A stretch of DNA of 40,333 nucleotides from an uncultured Fidelibacterota bacterium. Lineage in GTDB: Bacteria; Fidelibacterota; Marinisomatia; Marinisomatales; UBA1611. The stretch covers positions 1 through 40,333 of the forward strand of contig CACLYL010000007.1 in NCBI GenBank assembly GCA_902611135.1. The letters run 5' to 3'. The translations under genes and the position numbers were made by a program. The notes below the pieces were generated by a model that was given only the letters and a program-made list of their open reading frames with translations, was not told the DNA's origin and did not search any database. Positions 1 to 7,588 of this stretch are shown here, piece by piece. Each line of letters begins with the position of its first letter. Position 1 is the first letter of the stretch.

Positions 1-855
1 GATGCTTTATCAATGATTGGTAATAAGGGTGTTACAAAAAATTATCCTCACACTCCTGGTATTGATGCAGTAGGGATTGTAATTAGTTCAAAAAGGTTCC
101 CTAAAGGTAGTATAGTAATAGTTTCTGGTTATGATTTGGGAATGAATACTCATGGAGGATTCTCTGAGTTCATCCGTGTACCTGAAAAATGGGCAGTTTT
201 AAAGCCAAAATCCTTAGATCCAAAAGAATCCATGATACTCGGAACAGCTGGTTTAACTGCAGGCTTGTGCGTAGATGCTTTTTTAGAGCGAGATAACATC
301 GAAGATAAAAACGCAATTGTTAGCGGAGCAACCGGTGGTGTCGGCTCTATTGCCGTAAAACTTCTTTCAACATTAGGTGCAAATGTCACAGCAATTACTG
401 GCAAAGAGAGATCTTCTGGTTTTCTCAAAAAGCTTGGAGCAAAATCAATAATAAAAAGAAAAGTTTTTTTAGATTCATCAAATTCACCGTTGCGAAGAGG
501 ATATTGGGATTTTGCTTTAGATGTTGCTGGAGGAAAAACGTTATCAAAAATACTTAAAGGCATGAATTACGGCGGTATAATAACTTGTTGTGGCTTAGTA
601 GATAATCCAAAATTTGAATCAACTGTTTATCCATTTATATTAAGAGCAAATCAATTAATTGGTATTGATTCGGCTGAAGCGCCCATAGATAAAAAGGAAA
701 AAATCTGGAAATTATTCTCAACTACATGGAAATTAGATAAGATTGAAGAAATAGCAAAAATAATATCATTTGATAATTTAAATAATGAATGCAATAAAAT
801 TTTAAAAGGGCAATTAGTTGGCCGAGTTGTATTAAAATTAGATAAAGAGTTATAA
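1..855 (+). CDS. acuI: AcuI/YhdH-family acryloyl-CoA reductase-like quinone oxidoreductase (5' partial)
   Basis: The reading frame is open from base 1, so the N-terminus lies outside the window. An internal ATG at 13 is not the real start, because the codons before it continue the family's conserved N-terminal region (YKDA-like segment). This is an MDR-superfamily NADPH-dependent reductase of the YhdH/YhfP/AcuI type. Visible marks are the PGIDAVG segment, the GTAGLTA segment and the Rossmann motif GATGGVGS (about residue 105 from the ATG). The C-terminal part has MNYGG, CCGL, PFILR and GRVVLK, as in YhdH. Known AcuI enzymes reduce acryloyl-CoA to propionyl-CoA. Methylmalonyl-CoA mutase 4 kb away fits propionyl-CoA metabolism, but substrate is inferred from family only. 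A PAP2 gene follows after 6 bases on the same strand. Confidence 0.85.
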   Translation, partial: DALSMIGNKGVTKNYPHTPGIDAVGIVISSKRFPKGSIVIVSGYDLGMNTHGGFSEFIRVPEKWAVLKPKSLDPKESMILGTAGLTAGLCVDAFLERDNIEDKNAIVSGATGGVGSIAVKLLSTLGANVTAITGKERSSGFLKKLGAKSIIKRKVFLDSSNSPLRRGYWDFALDVAGGKTLSKILKGMNYGGIITCCGLVDNPKFESTVYPFILRANQLIGIDSAEAPIDKKEKIWKLFSTTWKLDKIEEIAKIISFDNLNNECNKILKGQLVGRVVLKLDKEL

Positions 856-861
856 GATTAA

Positions 862-1443
862 ATGTCTCTCGTCGAACCTTTCAGAACAATTGACTTTAAA
901 CTATTAATTATTTTAAATCAAAAAATTTCCAATAGTTTATTTGATTTGATAATGCCAGTCATAACCAATGAAGATTATTGGGCAATTCCAATTCTTTGCC
1001 TAATCGTTTACCTTTTATTTTTTGGTCAAAAAAAGGGAAAGATTGTTTTATTCCTTTTAATAATTTCTTTAGGAATTAATGATTATATTTGTGCTTCTAT
1101 CATAAAGCCCACTATTGCTAGGTTGAGGCCTTCTCATGAATTTCTAGAATATATAAACCTTTTAGTTCCTAAAGGTGGCAAATGGAGCATGCCATCTAAT
1201 CATGCATCTAATATGTTTGTACTCGCTACAGTTATTTCTACTTTTTATTCGAAAGCTAAGGCTGGAATATTTTTAATTGCGATTTTGGTGTCATTCTCTA
1301 GGGTCTATGTTGGAGTTCATTATCCTATGGACGTTATTGTTGGTGCTTCAATAGGTACTACCATAGCGATCATAATAATATCCTTATGGAGCTTTTTAAA
1401 AGTAAATCAACTTAAAAAAAGTAAAGATTGGATTTTATATTAA
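862..1443 (+). CDS. PAP2-family membrane lipid phosphatase
   Basis: This is an integral membrane phosphatase of the PAP2 superfamily, 193 aa with about five hydrophobic segments. All three signature motifs are present in order. They are KX6RP (K82 to RP89-90), PSNH at 111-114 (the usual PSGH with Asn for Gly), and SRX5HX3D (S146-R147, H153, D157). Members dephosphorylate undecaprenyl pyrophosphate, phosphatidate or lipid A, with the active site on the periplasmic face. Which substrate applies here cannot be told; undecaprenyl pyrophosphate recycling is plausible. It follows the reductase after 6 bases and probably shares its transcript. It converges on the DUF3467 gene with a 14-base gap and no clear hairpin. 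Confidence 0.85.
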   Translation: MSLVEPFRTIDFKLLIILNQKISNSLFDLIMPVITNEDYWAIPILCLIVYLLFFGQKKGKIVLFLLIISLGINDYICASIIKPTIARLRPSHEFLEYINLLVPKGGKWSMPSNHASNMFVLATVISTFYSKAKAGIFLIAILVSFSRVYVGVHYPMDVIVGASIGTTIAIIIISLWSFLKVNQLKKSKDWILY

Positions 1444-1457
1444 AAATTACATTAATC

Positions 1458-1784
1458 TTAGTTTGGTAAAACATCTTTTGAAGGCTTAACTCCAAATGGA
1501 GAAAAACCTTCACCTTTATTTGGCATTTTAATTTCTCCATGTTTATCTTCAAATTTTTTAATATTTTCATTTATTGCGCCAACAAATGCTTTGGCATGCT
1601 GAGGAGCCATTATAATTCTTGAATGTACTTTTGCTTTTGGAACTCCTGGCAAAATTCTGGTAAAATCTAAAACAAATTCAGCAGGACTATGAGTCACTAC
1701 AACAAAGTTTGCATATTCTCCTGAGCTTACTTTTTCATCTAATTGAATATTGATTTGTCGTACATTTTTTTTATGTTTTTCCAT
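1458..1784 (-). CDS. DUF3467 family protein
   Basis: This is a 108-aa soluble protein recognised as DUF3467 by its pattern: an N-terminal INIQLDE segment, GEYANFVVVTHSPAEFVLDF, then a PGVPKAKVHSRIIM segment and a MAPQHAK helix. The family is widespread in Bacteroidota and relatives and has no established biochemical role. A GGAGTG ribosome binding site sits 6 bases before the ATG. The gene lies just downstream of the zinc-ribbon gene on the same strand (23-base gap), so the two are probably co-transcribed. I do not assign a function. Confidence 0.8.
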   Translation of the reverse strand: MEKHKKNVRQINIQLDEKVSSGEYANFVVVTHSPAEFVLDFTRILPGVPKAKVHSRIIMAPQHAKAFVGAINENIKKFEDKHGEIKMPNKGEGFSPFGVKPSKDVLPN

Positions 1785-1807
1785 TATTTCACTCCAGATT
1801 ATTTTTA

Positions 1808-2194
1808 TTAGGATATGTCTCGATCATTAAATTCTTCCCAATCATCATTAATACCATCAAATTGAGTATAATCTTTGATACCCTCATTTTCTTCAACATT
1901 TTTTGGATGCAATTCATTTTCATAAATATTAAATAAATCTTTCTTTTTTTCAAATTCGCTAGGATCACCTTCCTCTTCTTTCGTTTGATCTAGATCATCT
2001 ACATCATCACTATAAACCTGTTGATCAAAGAAATCAAGATTCTCAACAATTCCATTCGCCATTAGAAATTCCAAAAAATCTAAATATTTTCTACTTTTTA
2101 AATTGGTAGCACAATGAGGACATTTTAAGGAGTCTTTAAGATCTACCTCTTCTATTGTGTTCTCACATGCCGGACATATTAAGCCTTCGAGCAT
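1808..2194 (-). CDS. Small acidic protein with N-terminal zinc ribbon
   Basis: This is a 128-aa protein. The N-terminus carries two CxxC pairs, C7/C10 and C25/C28, in the contexts CPAC and CPHC, typical of a zinc ribbon. The rest is strongly acidic, rich in Asp and Glu, and probably partly disordered. The start is supported by an AAAGGA ribosome binding site 7 bases before the ATG. It lies upstream of the DUF3467 gene. I do not recognise a named family. Zinc-ribbon plus acidic tail suggests nucleic acid or protein binding, which is inference only. Confidence 0.65.
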   Translation of the reverse strand: MLEGLICPACENTIEEVDLKDSLKCPHCATNLKSRKYLDFLEFLMANGIVENLDFFDQQVYSDDVDDLDQTKEEEGDPSEFEKKKDLFNIYENELHPKNVEENEGIKDYTQFDGINDDWEEFNDRDIS

Positions 2195-2255
2195 TGTAAT
2201 TCCTTTTAAAATCGGGGGTCAATATAAAAGAGCGCAAGAAATTGAGCAATAACAT

Positions 2256-3392
2256 TTATAAATTTTTATAAATATAATTAAAATATTTTTTTTCTTGTTC
2301 AGTAAAAAAACCATTCCTTCTTAGCTTGACAATTTCAGCAGTTTTTATAAATTTTTTAAAATCCATCTTGACTGGTTTATTATTTAAAATTTCAGTGAAA
2401 GATGATACGTTTCTTGATGGAAATTGGCTAGAAACAATATTGCAACCAGTTCCAATTTTAGTTCCTGTATTCATTTTAGTGCTTATTGCGGTTTTTGTAT
2501 GATCTCCAATTAAAGATCCCAAAAAAAGTTTTTCTGATCTAATTAATTTTCCATTAATCATGACTGATATATTTTTATAATTATTTTTAAGATTACTAGT
2601 TGTTGTTCCAGCCCCTAGATTAACCCATTCTCCAATAAAACTATTTCCAATATAACCATAATGTGCTTTATTGGTATTGCTCTGAAAAATAGAATTACTA
2701 ACCTCTCCAGCTATTTTACATCCTGGCCCAATAACAGAATTAGTAATAGAACTATGAGACTTAATTATTACATTATGTCCTATATAAATAGGACCACGTA
2801 AAATTGTGAAAGGTTCTACAAGTGCGCTATTTTCTATAATAACGGGACCACTGCTTTTATCTAAATGAACTTTATCATAATTAACTATACTAATAGATTT
2901 TTTTTTTATTTCATCTATTGAAAATGGAATAAAATCTAGTATGTCCCATAAATAATCGAAAATTTTAACATTCAGTTTTCTCCCTTCTTCTACACTTGGA
3001 AATTTTGTTACATCATAAGGGTTAGAATTTCTTAGCCAATCTCTAACCTCTTTGGGATTTAAAAATGCAGCAAGTAAAGTATTTTGTTTAGTATACCTTT
3101 TTGAAGGTTTAGAAATTATTTGTTCAATTTGATTTTTTTTCCATAAGACTCTGCTATTAAGCCAAAGAGCATCTTCATTTAACAGCTGATTTACTTCATA
3201 TTTAGGGAAACGCTCTCTTGTCAAACTTTTAAGCTCACTTCTAACCCAAAGACTAATGCGGTTTTGATGGTCAATTTTTTCGAATCGACTTAAAAGCGTT
3301 TCTTTTCCAAACCTAATGTCAAACATAGGCCTGCTTATGGTTATTGGCTCCAGATCAAGAACATTTTTATCTTCGAAGATTATTAGTCTCAC
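2256..3392 (-). CDS. GlmU-like sugar nucleotidyltransferase/left-handed beta-helix protein
   Basis: This 378-aa protein has two parts. The first 160 residues resemble the Bacteroidota-type 'putative sugar nucleotidyltransferase' (NTP_transf_4 style), starting LIIFEDKNVLDLEPITISRP. They lack the canonical GxGTRM pyrophosphorylase loop of true GlmU. Residues about 180-340 form hexapeptide repeats of a left-handed beta-helix. This part includes a GlmU-like stretch with KAHYGYIGNSFIGEWVNLGAG, where true GlmU has the acetyltransferase active site. A role in UDP-GlcNAc or another nucleotide sugar is likely but the exact reaction is not certain. The start codon is GTG and overlaps the stop of the preceding gene by 4 bases (GTGA), so translation is probably coupled to it. 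Confidence 0.75.
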   Translation of the reverse strand: MRLIIFEDKNVLDLEPITISRPMFDIRFGKETLLSRFEKIDHQNRISLWVRSELKSLTRERFPKYEVNQLLNEDALWLNSRVLWKKNQIEQIISKPSKRYTKQNTLLAAFLNPKEVRDWLRNSNPYDVTKFPSVEEGRKLNVKIFDYLWDILDFIPFSIDEIKKKSISIVNYDKVHLDKSSGPVIIENSALVEPFTILRGPIYIGHNVIIKSHSSITNSVIGPGCKIAGEVSNSIFQSNTNKAHYGYIGNSFIGEWVNLGAGTTTSNLKNNYKNISVMINGKLIRSEKLFLGSLIGDHTKTAISTKMNTGTKIGTGCNIVSSQFPSRNVSSFTEILNNKPVKMDFKKFIKTAEIVKLRRNGFFTEQEKKYFNYIYKNL

Positions 3393-3931
3393 TTTAAGCC
3401 TAATATTTTTTCAACATTTTCAAAACTTTTTTCTAAAAACCCAGTTGGCGAAGGTTTAATTATTATTGAATAAATTTTATTGGAAAATCCCGACTCAAAA
3501 CCAACTTTTATGGGACTAGGTAGCTCTAACATCAAAAATGATATGGTTTGTTTTTCAGATAGATTTAGATCAACTACAGCATCAATACCTAAAGATTTTA
3601 TTTTTTTTATAATACTACGATTTTTAAAAACCCCTAAGAAATTAAAGTCCTCATCATTAAAACTTATAATTTTTGAAGAAATTTTTTCCGAATAAAAGTA
3701 AATTGCTTTTTGGTGTGTTAAATAGAAAACATCTAGGTCTTTTCTATTATCTGCACTTTTTATAAAATGAGAGGCATTTTGTGCAAATCTTTTTTCAGAA
3801 GGTAAAATAAATAATAAACTTGAAATTCCCTTACCACCTGCTCCGATTCGAATTAATTTAGTAATTTTAGATTTTGATCGAAAAAGTCGATACCATAAAC
3901 TAATAAGGTTATTTCTCCAAATTATTTTCAT
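3389..3931 (-). CDS. Short GT9/DUF6913-like protein
   Basis: The frame extends to a TTG at 3973, but I prefer the ATG at 3931 (180 aa); neither start has a strong ribosome binding site. The sequence looks like a single Rossmann-type half: a KLIRIGAGGKG segment, a DLDVFYL strand, then GIDAVVDLNLSE, and finally LPSPIKVGFESG before a short C-terminal helix. This resembles the N-terminal domain of heptosyltransferases (GT9). It matches the layout of the small Bacteroidota DUF6913 proteins better, because the second GT9 domain is absent. It could be an independent family or a degraded glycosyltransferase. Its 3' end overlaps the GlmU-like gene by 4 bases, which suggests a functional pair in nucleotide-sugar or envelope metabolism. 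Confidence 0.5.
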   Translation of the reverse strand: MKIIWRNNLISLWYRLFRSKSKITKLIRIGAGGKGISSLLFILPSEKRFAQNASHFIKSADNRKDLDVFYLTHQKAIYFYSEKISSKIISFNDEDFNFLGVFKNRSIIKKIKSLGIDAVVDLNLSEKQTISFLMLELPSPIKVGFESGFSNKIYSIIIKPSPTGFLEKSFENVEKILGLK

Positions 3932-4012
3932 ATTTAAATTTAATAACTGAAATTGTTCCTTAACATGGACCAAAAATAAAATTATATAGAATTTAAAAAG
4001 AATAAAATTATT

Positions 4013-4750
4013 ATGTCATTTAATAAAAAGTTGATTTGGAGTGGCTTAGGCTGGGTAATGGGAGGTCCTCTTGGTGCAATTCTAGGTTATGCTTTTGCAT
4101 CTATGAATAAAAATTCCAATGTAAGTTGGAAACAATTAAATCCCAGGAAAAATTATAACACTCGAACTACTGCAAATGATTTTGCAATGGTTATTCTAGT
4201 ATTATTTGCAAAAGTGATGAAAGCAGATGGAAAACTTTTAAAATCTGAGCTAGATTATATTAAAAAATTTTTAATTAAACAGTTTGGATTACACCCAGCT
4301 CGTGAGTATATGAAAATTTTTAAGGATATTCTTAAACAAGATTACCCTGTCAAGAGTGTTTGCATACAAATAAGAAGATCAATGGATCATTCAAGTAGAC
4401 TAGAAATAATTCATGTGCTCTTTGGACTATCAGCATCCGATGGCGAAACACATCCAAACGAAGTTAATGTTATTAGAACAATTGCTAATTATCTAAATAT
4501 TAACAGCAATGATTTTGAATCAATAAAAGCAATATTTTCCAAAGATGATAATGCTAGCTACAAGATTTTAGAAATTTCTGATAATGCATCAGACTCAGAA
4601 GTTAAAAAGGCTTTTCGAAAAATGGCGAATAAGTACCATCCTGATAAGGTCTCTCATTTAGGAAAGGAAATACAAAAAAATGCTGAGGAAAAATTTAAAG
4701 CAGTTAATGACGCGTATCAAAAAGTTAAAGATGCCCGAGGTTTAAAATAA
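4013..4750 (+). CDS. DjlA-like co-chaperone (TerB + J domain)
   Basis: This 245-aa protein has the DjlA layout. A short Gly-rich hydrophobic N-terminal segment (about 8-30, GGPLGAILGYAFA) probably anchors it in the membrane. A TerB-like helical region spans about 50-160. A C-terminal J domain spans about 180-242 with the HPD tripeptide near residue 213 (KYHPDK). J domains stimulate DnaK ATPase. The gene is divergent from the GT9-like gene, with about 80 AT-rich bases between them. Its TAA stop is embedded in the presumed start of the methylmalonyl-CoA mutase gene, so the two are probably translationally coupled. Confidence 0.85.
   Translation: MSFNKKLIWSGLGWVMGGPLGAILGYAFASMNKNSNVSWKQLNPRKNYNTRTTANDFAMVILVLFAKVMKADGKLLKSELDYIKKFLIKQFGLHPAREYMKIFKDILKQDYPVKSVCIQIRRSMDHSSRLEIIHVLFGLSASDGETHPNEVNVIRTIANYLNINSNDFESIKAIFSKDDNASYKILEISDNASDSEVKKAFRKMANKYHPDKVSHLGKEIQKNAEEKFKAVNDAYQKVKDARGLK
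4737..4740 (+). promoter_or_regulatory. Ribosome binding site GAGG that decides the mutase start
   Basis: GAGG lies 6 bases before an in-frame ATA at 4747, which is ideal spacing. The next in-frame ATG (4801) would remove conserved family sequence. The site lies inside the last codons of the DjlA-like gene. Confidence 0.5.
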
Positions 4751-6240
4751 AGAAAGAAAAACCAGGAAAATTTCCGTTTACCAGAGGAATTTATGAAAAT
4801 ATGTACAGAGATAGACTCTGGACAATGCGACAATATGCTGGTTATACATCTGCAATTGAATCTAACAAGAGATATCATTATCTACTAGACAGTGGGGTCA
4901 TGGGTTTATCAGTTGCTTTTGATTTACCAACTCAAATTGGGTATGATTCGGACCATGCAATGGCAGAGGGAGAAGTTGGAAAAGTAGGGGTTCCCATTAG
5001 TCACATTTCTGATATGGACACCTTATTCAAAGATATTCCTCTGAATAAAGTATCAACTTCTATGACAATAAATGCTACTGCTGCCACAATGTTAGCCTTC
5101 TATATCGCAGTTTCAGAAAAACATGGCGTCTCATTAAAAAATCTCTCTGGCACGATACAAAATGATATTTTAAAGGAATATATAGCAAGAGGAACTTATA
5201 TTTATCCTCCTAAACCATCAATTAAGCTAATAACAGATATTTTTGAATTTTGTGATAAACACATACCTAAATGGAATATAATATCCATCTCCGGTTATCA
5301 TATCCGTGAGGCTGGAAGCACTCTAGAACAAGAACTTGCTTTCACTTTTGCAAATGCAATTACATATGTTAAATCGGCAATAAATAAAGGTCTTGATCCT
5401 AATAAATTTGGTCAGAGGATTTCTTTTTTTTTCAATTCACATAATGGTTTTTTAGAGGAAATTTCAAAATTTAGAGCCGCTAGAAAATTATGGGCTTCAA
5501 TAATGAGAGATCGATTTGGTGTTACAAATAAAAAAGCATTAATGTGCCGTTTTCATGTCCAGACTGGGGGTTCAACACTTACAGCTTCACAAATTGACAA
5601 TAATATTGTTAGAACAACTCTGCAAGCTATGTCTGCAGTTTTGGGAGGAGCCCAATCGATTCATACTAACTCAAAAGATGAAGCTATTTCACTTCCAACA
5701 GATGATGCAGCAAAACTTGCTCTGAGGACACAGCAAATAATTGCATATGAAAGTGGAGTAATAAATCATCCAGATCCGTTTGGAGGAAGTGAAACAGTAG
5801 AAAAAATGACAGAAGCGATTATAAAAAAAGCAAAGAATATTATAAATAAGATAGACTCTATTGGGGGGGCGATATCCGCAATTGAACAAAGTTACATGCA
5901 AGATCAAATTGCTGATAGTGCCTACAATTACCAAAAAGTAATTGATTCAAAAGAAAAAATAATTGTTGGAATCAATAAATTCAGAGAAAGTGAATCCTTG
6001 AGTGATAAGCTACTCAAAATAAATGAGAAAAAAACATATCAACAAATAAAAAAGATACAAACTATGAAGCAATCTAGAAATAATGATCAAGTAAAAAACC
6101 AATTAAAAGATCTAAAAAAAACTATACTCGCTGGCGATAATCTAATTCCAACTCTTATCAAATGCGTTAAAAATGATTGTACTTTAGGCGAAATATCTGA
6201 TCAAATGAGGTCAGTTTATGGAGAACATAATGGATTTTAA
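4747..6240 (+). CDS. mutB: Methylmalonyl-CoA mutase, catalytic (large) subunit
   Basis: This enzyme interconverts methylmalonyl-CoA and succinyl-CoA using adenosylcobalamin. The protein is the catalytic TIM-barrel chain; the B12-binding domain must be on a separate subunit not in this window. Counting from the ATG at 4801, visible residues are RQY (Y12) and ARGTY (R130), matching human Y110 and R228 that bind the methylmalonyl carboxylate. GYH (H167) is the rearrangement His. Isobutyryl-CoA mutases have Phe and Gln instead, so methylmalonyl-CoA is favoured. Conserved KPGKFPFTRGIYEN precedes that ATG in frame and is part of the family, so I extend to an ATA at 4747 that overlaps the previous stop and has GAGG 6 bases upstream. 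The roughly 55 residues usual before this segment in long homologues are absent. A run of seven G lies at 5863-5869. Confidence 0.88.
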   Translation: MKKEKPGKFPFTRGIYENMYRDRLWTMRQYAGYTSAIESNKRYHYLLDSGVMGLSVAFDLPTQIGYDSDHAMAEGEVGKVGVPISHISDMDTLFKDIPLNKVSTSMTINATAATMLAFYIAVSEKHGVSLKNLSGTIQNDILKEYIARGTYIYPPKPSIKLITDIFEFCDKHIPKWNIISISGYHIREAGSTLEQELAFTFANAITYVKSAINKGLDPNKFGQRISFFFNSHNGFLEEISKFRAARKLWASIMRDRFGVTNKKALMCRFHVQTGGSTLTASQIDNNIVRTTLQAMSAVLGGAQSIHTNSKDEAISLPTDDAAKLALRTQQIIAYESGVINHPDPFGGSETVEKMTEAIIKKAKNIINKIDSIGGAISAIEQSYMQDQIADSAYNYQKVIDSKEKIIVGINKFRESESLSDKLLKINEKKTYQQIKKIQTMKQSRNNDQVKNQLKDLKKTILAGDNLIPTLIKCVKNDCTLGEISDQMRSVYGEHNGF

Positions 6241-6246
6241 ATTAAG

Positions 6247-6822
6247 TTGAAAAAAGCTGCATCTATTATCTCCATTATTTTTCATCCTTTTGCTATTACG
6301 CCATTAGTATTTATTATTTTATGCTTTGATGAAAAATCATTATTCAAGCATTTAAATACCTTAGCTGTAGCATTAACTTTTTCAACCTTCATTCCATTTA
6401 TTACTTTTATATTTCTTAAAAAAGTGAACTTAATATCTGATTACAACATATCAAAAAAACAAGAAAGAATTAAACCACTATTGATTAGCTCTTTTTACTT
6501 TTTGCTGGGATTTTTATTATTAACATATTCTAATTCAAAAGCAATAATACAAGGTTTAATGTTTTGCTATTGCTTAAATACTATTTTCACAGCGATAATT
6601 ACAAAATTTTGGAAAATCTCATTGCATGCCATAAGCATAGCAGGTCCATTAACAGCCCTTTGGATAAATGGTCTTCATTATCCAATTACAATGTTATTAA
6701 TTATTATGGTAGTATGTCTATCTAGGTTGATATTGGGGGCCCATACGCTATCCCAAGTAATCGCAGGGGCTTCTTTTGCTTTTATACTAACTTATTTTGA
6801 ACTTCAAATTTTATTCATATAG
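6247..6822 (+). CDS. PAP2-like polytopic membrane protein
   Basis: This is a 191-aa, very hydrophobic protein with about six membrane segments and a TTG start 6 bases after the mutase stop. It resembles the divergent PAP2 relatives of Bacteroidota. After the second segment comes an ISKKQERIKP loop, then a KISLHAISIAG segment (comparable to the PSGH motif), then SRLILGAHTLSQVIAG (comparable to SRX5HX3D, with Gln at the usual Asp). The catalytic pattern is therefore degenerate relative to classical PAP2, and phosphatase activity is uncertain. It is followed after 2 bases by birA and likely belongs to the djlA-mutB-birA transcript. Confidence 0.65.
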   Translation: MKKAASIISIIFHPFAITPLVFIILCFDEKSLFKHLNTLAVALTFSTFIPFITFIFLKKVNLISDYNISKKQERIKPLLISSFYFLLGFLLLTYSNSKAIIQGLMFCYCLNTIFTAIITKFWKISLHAISIAGPLTALWINGLHYPITMLLIIMVVCLSRLILGAHTLSQVIAGASFAFILTYFELQILFI

Positions 6823-6824
6823 TT

Positions 6825-7583
6825 ATGATATTTGAAAATTTAATCAAAACAAATTTGAGGACGCAAACTTATGGAAGAGTCATTGAGTATTACCAAATAA
6901 TTAATTCTACAAATAAAGAGGCTAAAGCCTTAATTGAAAATAATGGAGCCAATCATGGTATGATTATTATTGCTGATAATCAAAAGGATGGTAAAGGTCG
7001 TTCAAATAATAGTTGGTTTATGAGCCCAGGAAAAGGCCTGGCAATGTCATTAATCCATTTAAAACCATTATCGTTTGATAAAGCTTCTTTAATACCGCTC
7101 GCGGCAGGGCTAGCTGTTGCAAAATCTTTAGAAAATCGCGGTTTAAATCCCAAACTTAAATGGCCTAATGATATTTTTATTAATAGTAAGAAAGTTGGTG
7201 GTATTTTATGCGAGAGTAAGATAAAGGATGGGAGAGTGGATTCTTTTATCATTGGTATGGGAGTAAATGTAAATGAAAGTCCTGTTGACTTTCCAGATGA
7301 AATCAAAAATATCGCAACGTCCCTGTTTATTGAATCTGGTTTTTCTTTTCAACGAGAATTAATATGTGCAATTATAACAACCTATCTTGAAAGAATGATT
7401 GAAGATTTAGATTCAGTAATAGATGGTTGGTTAGCCTATTGCAATCATTTAAATAAAGAGGTGAAATTCAAATATAATGGTGAAAAGCATACTGGTATTT
7501 TCCAGGGGATTAATAAAGAGGGATTAGCTCTAGTTTTAATTGATAAAAGGATAGCTGAATTACCTTCAATTATTTTAAACTGA
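6825..7583 (+). CDS. birA: Biotin--[acetyl-CoA-carboxylase] ligase
   Basis: This enzyme activates biotin with ATP and attaches it to the biotin carboxyl carrier protein or to propionyl/acetyl-CoA carboxylases. The 252-aa protein has the catalytic core without an N-terminal DNA-binding domain (class I), so it should not act as a repressor. Motifs: INSTN near residue 28, the nucleotide loop GKGRSNNSWF at about 57-66 (GRGRxGRxW in E. coli), and KWPNDIF at 112-118 followed by KKVGGILCE. Proximity to methylmalonyl-CoA mutase fits a propionyl-CoA carboxylase pathway, though no carboxylase is in the window. It converges with the metallophosphoesterase gene, 5 bases apart. Confidence 0.93.
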   Translation: MIFENLIKTNLRTQTYGRVIEYYQIINSTNKEAKALIENNGANHGMIIIADNQKDGKGRSNNSWFMSPGKGLAMSLIHLKPLSFDKASLIPLAAGLAVAKSLENRGLNPKLKWPNDIFINSKKVGGILCESKIKDGRVDSFIIGMGVNVNESPVDFPDEIKNIATSLFIESGFSFQRELICAIITTYLERMIEDLDSVIDGWLAYCNHLNKEVKFKYNGEKHTGIFQGINKEGLALVLIDKRIAELPSIILN

Positions 7584-7588
7584 TAATT

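Noticed and set aside
4681-4800. Frameshift between the DjlA-like gene and the mutase
   Set aside because: Both proteins are complete by homology (J domain end, mutase PGKFPFTRG start). The oddity is only the start codon, not the frame.
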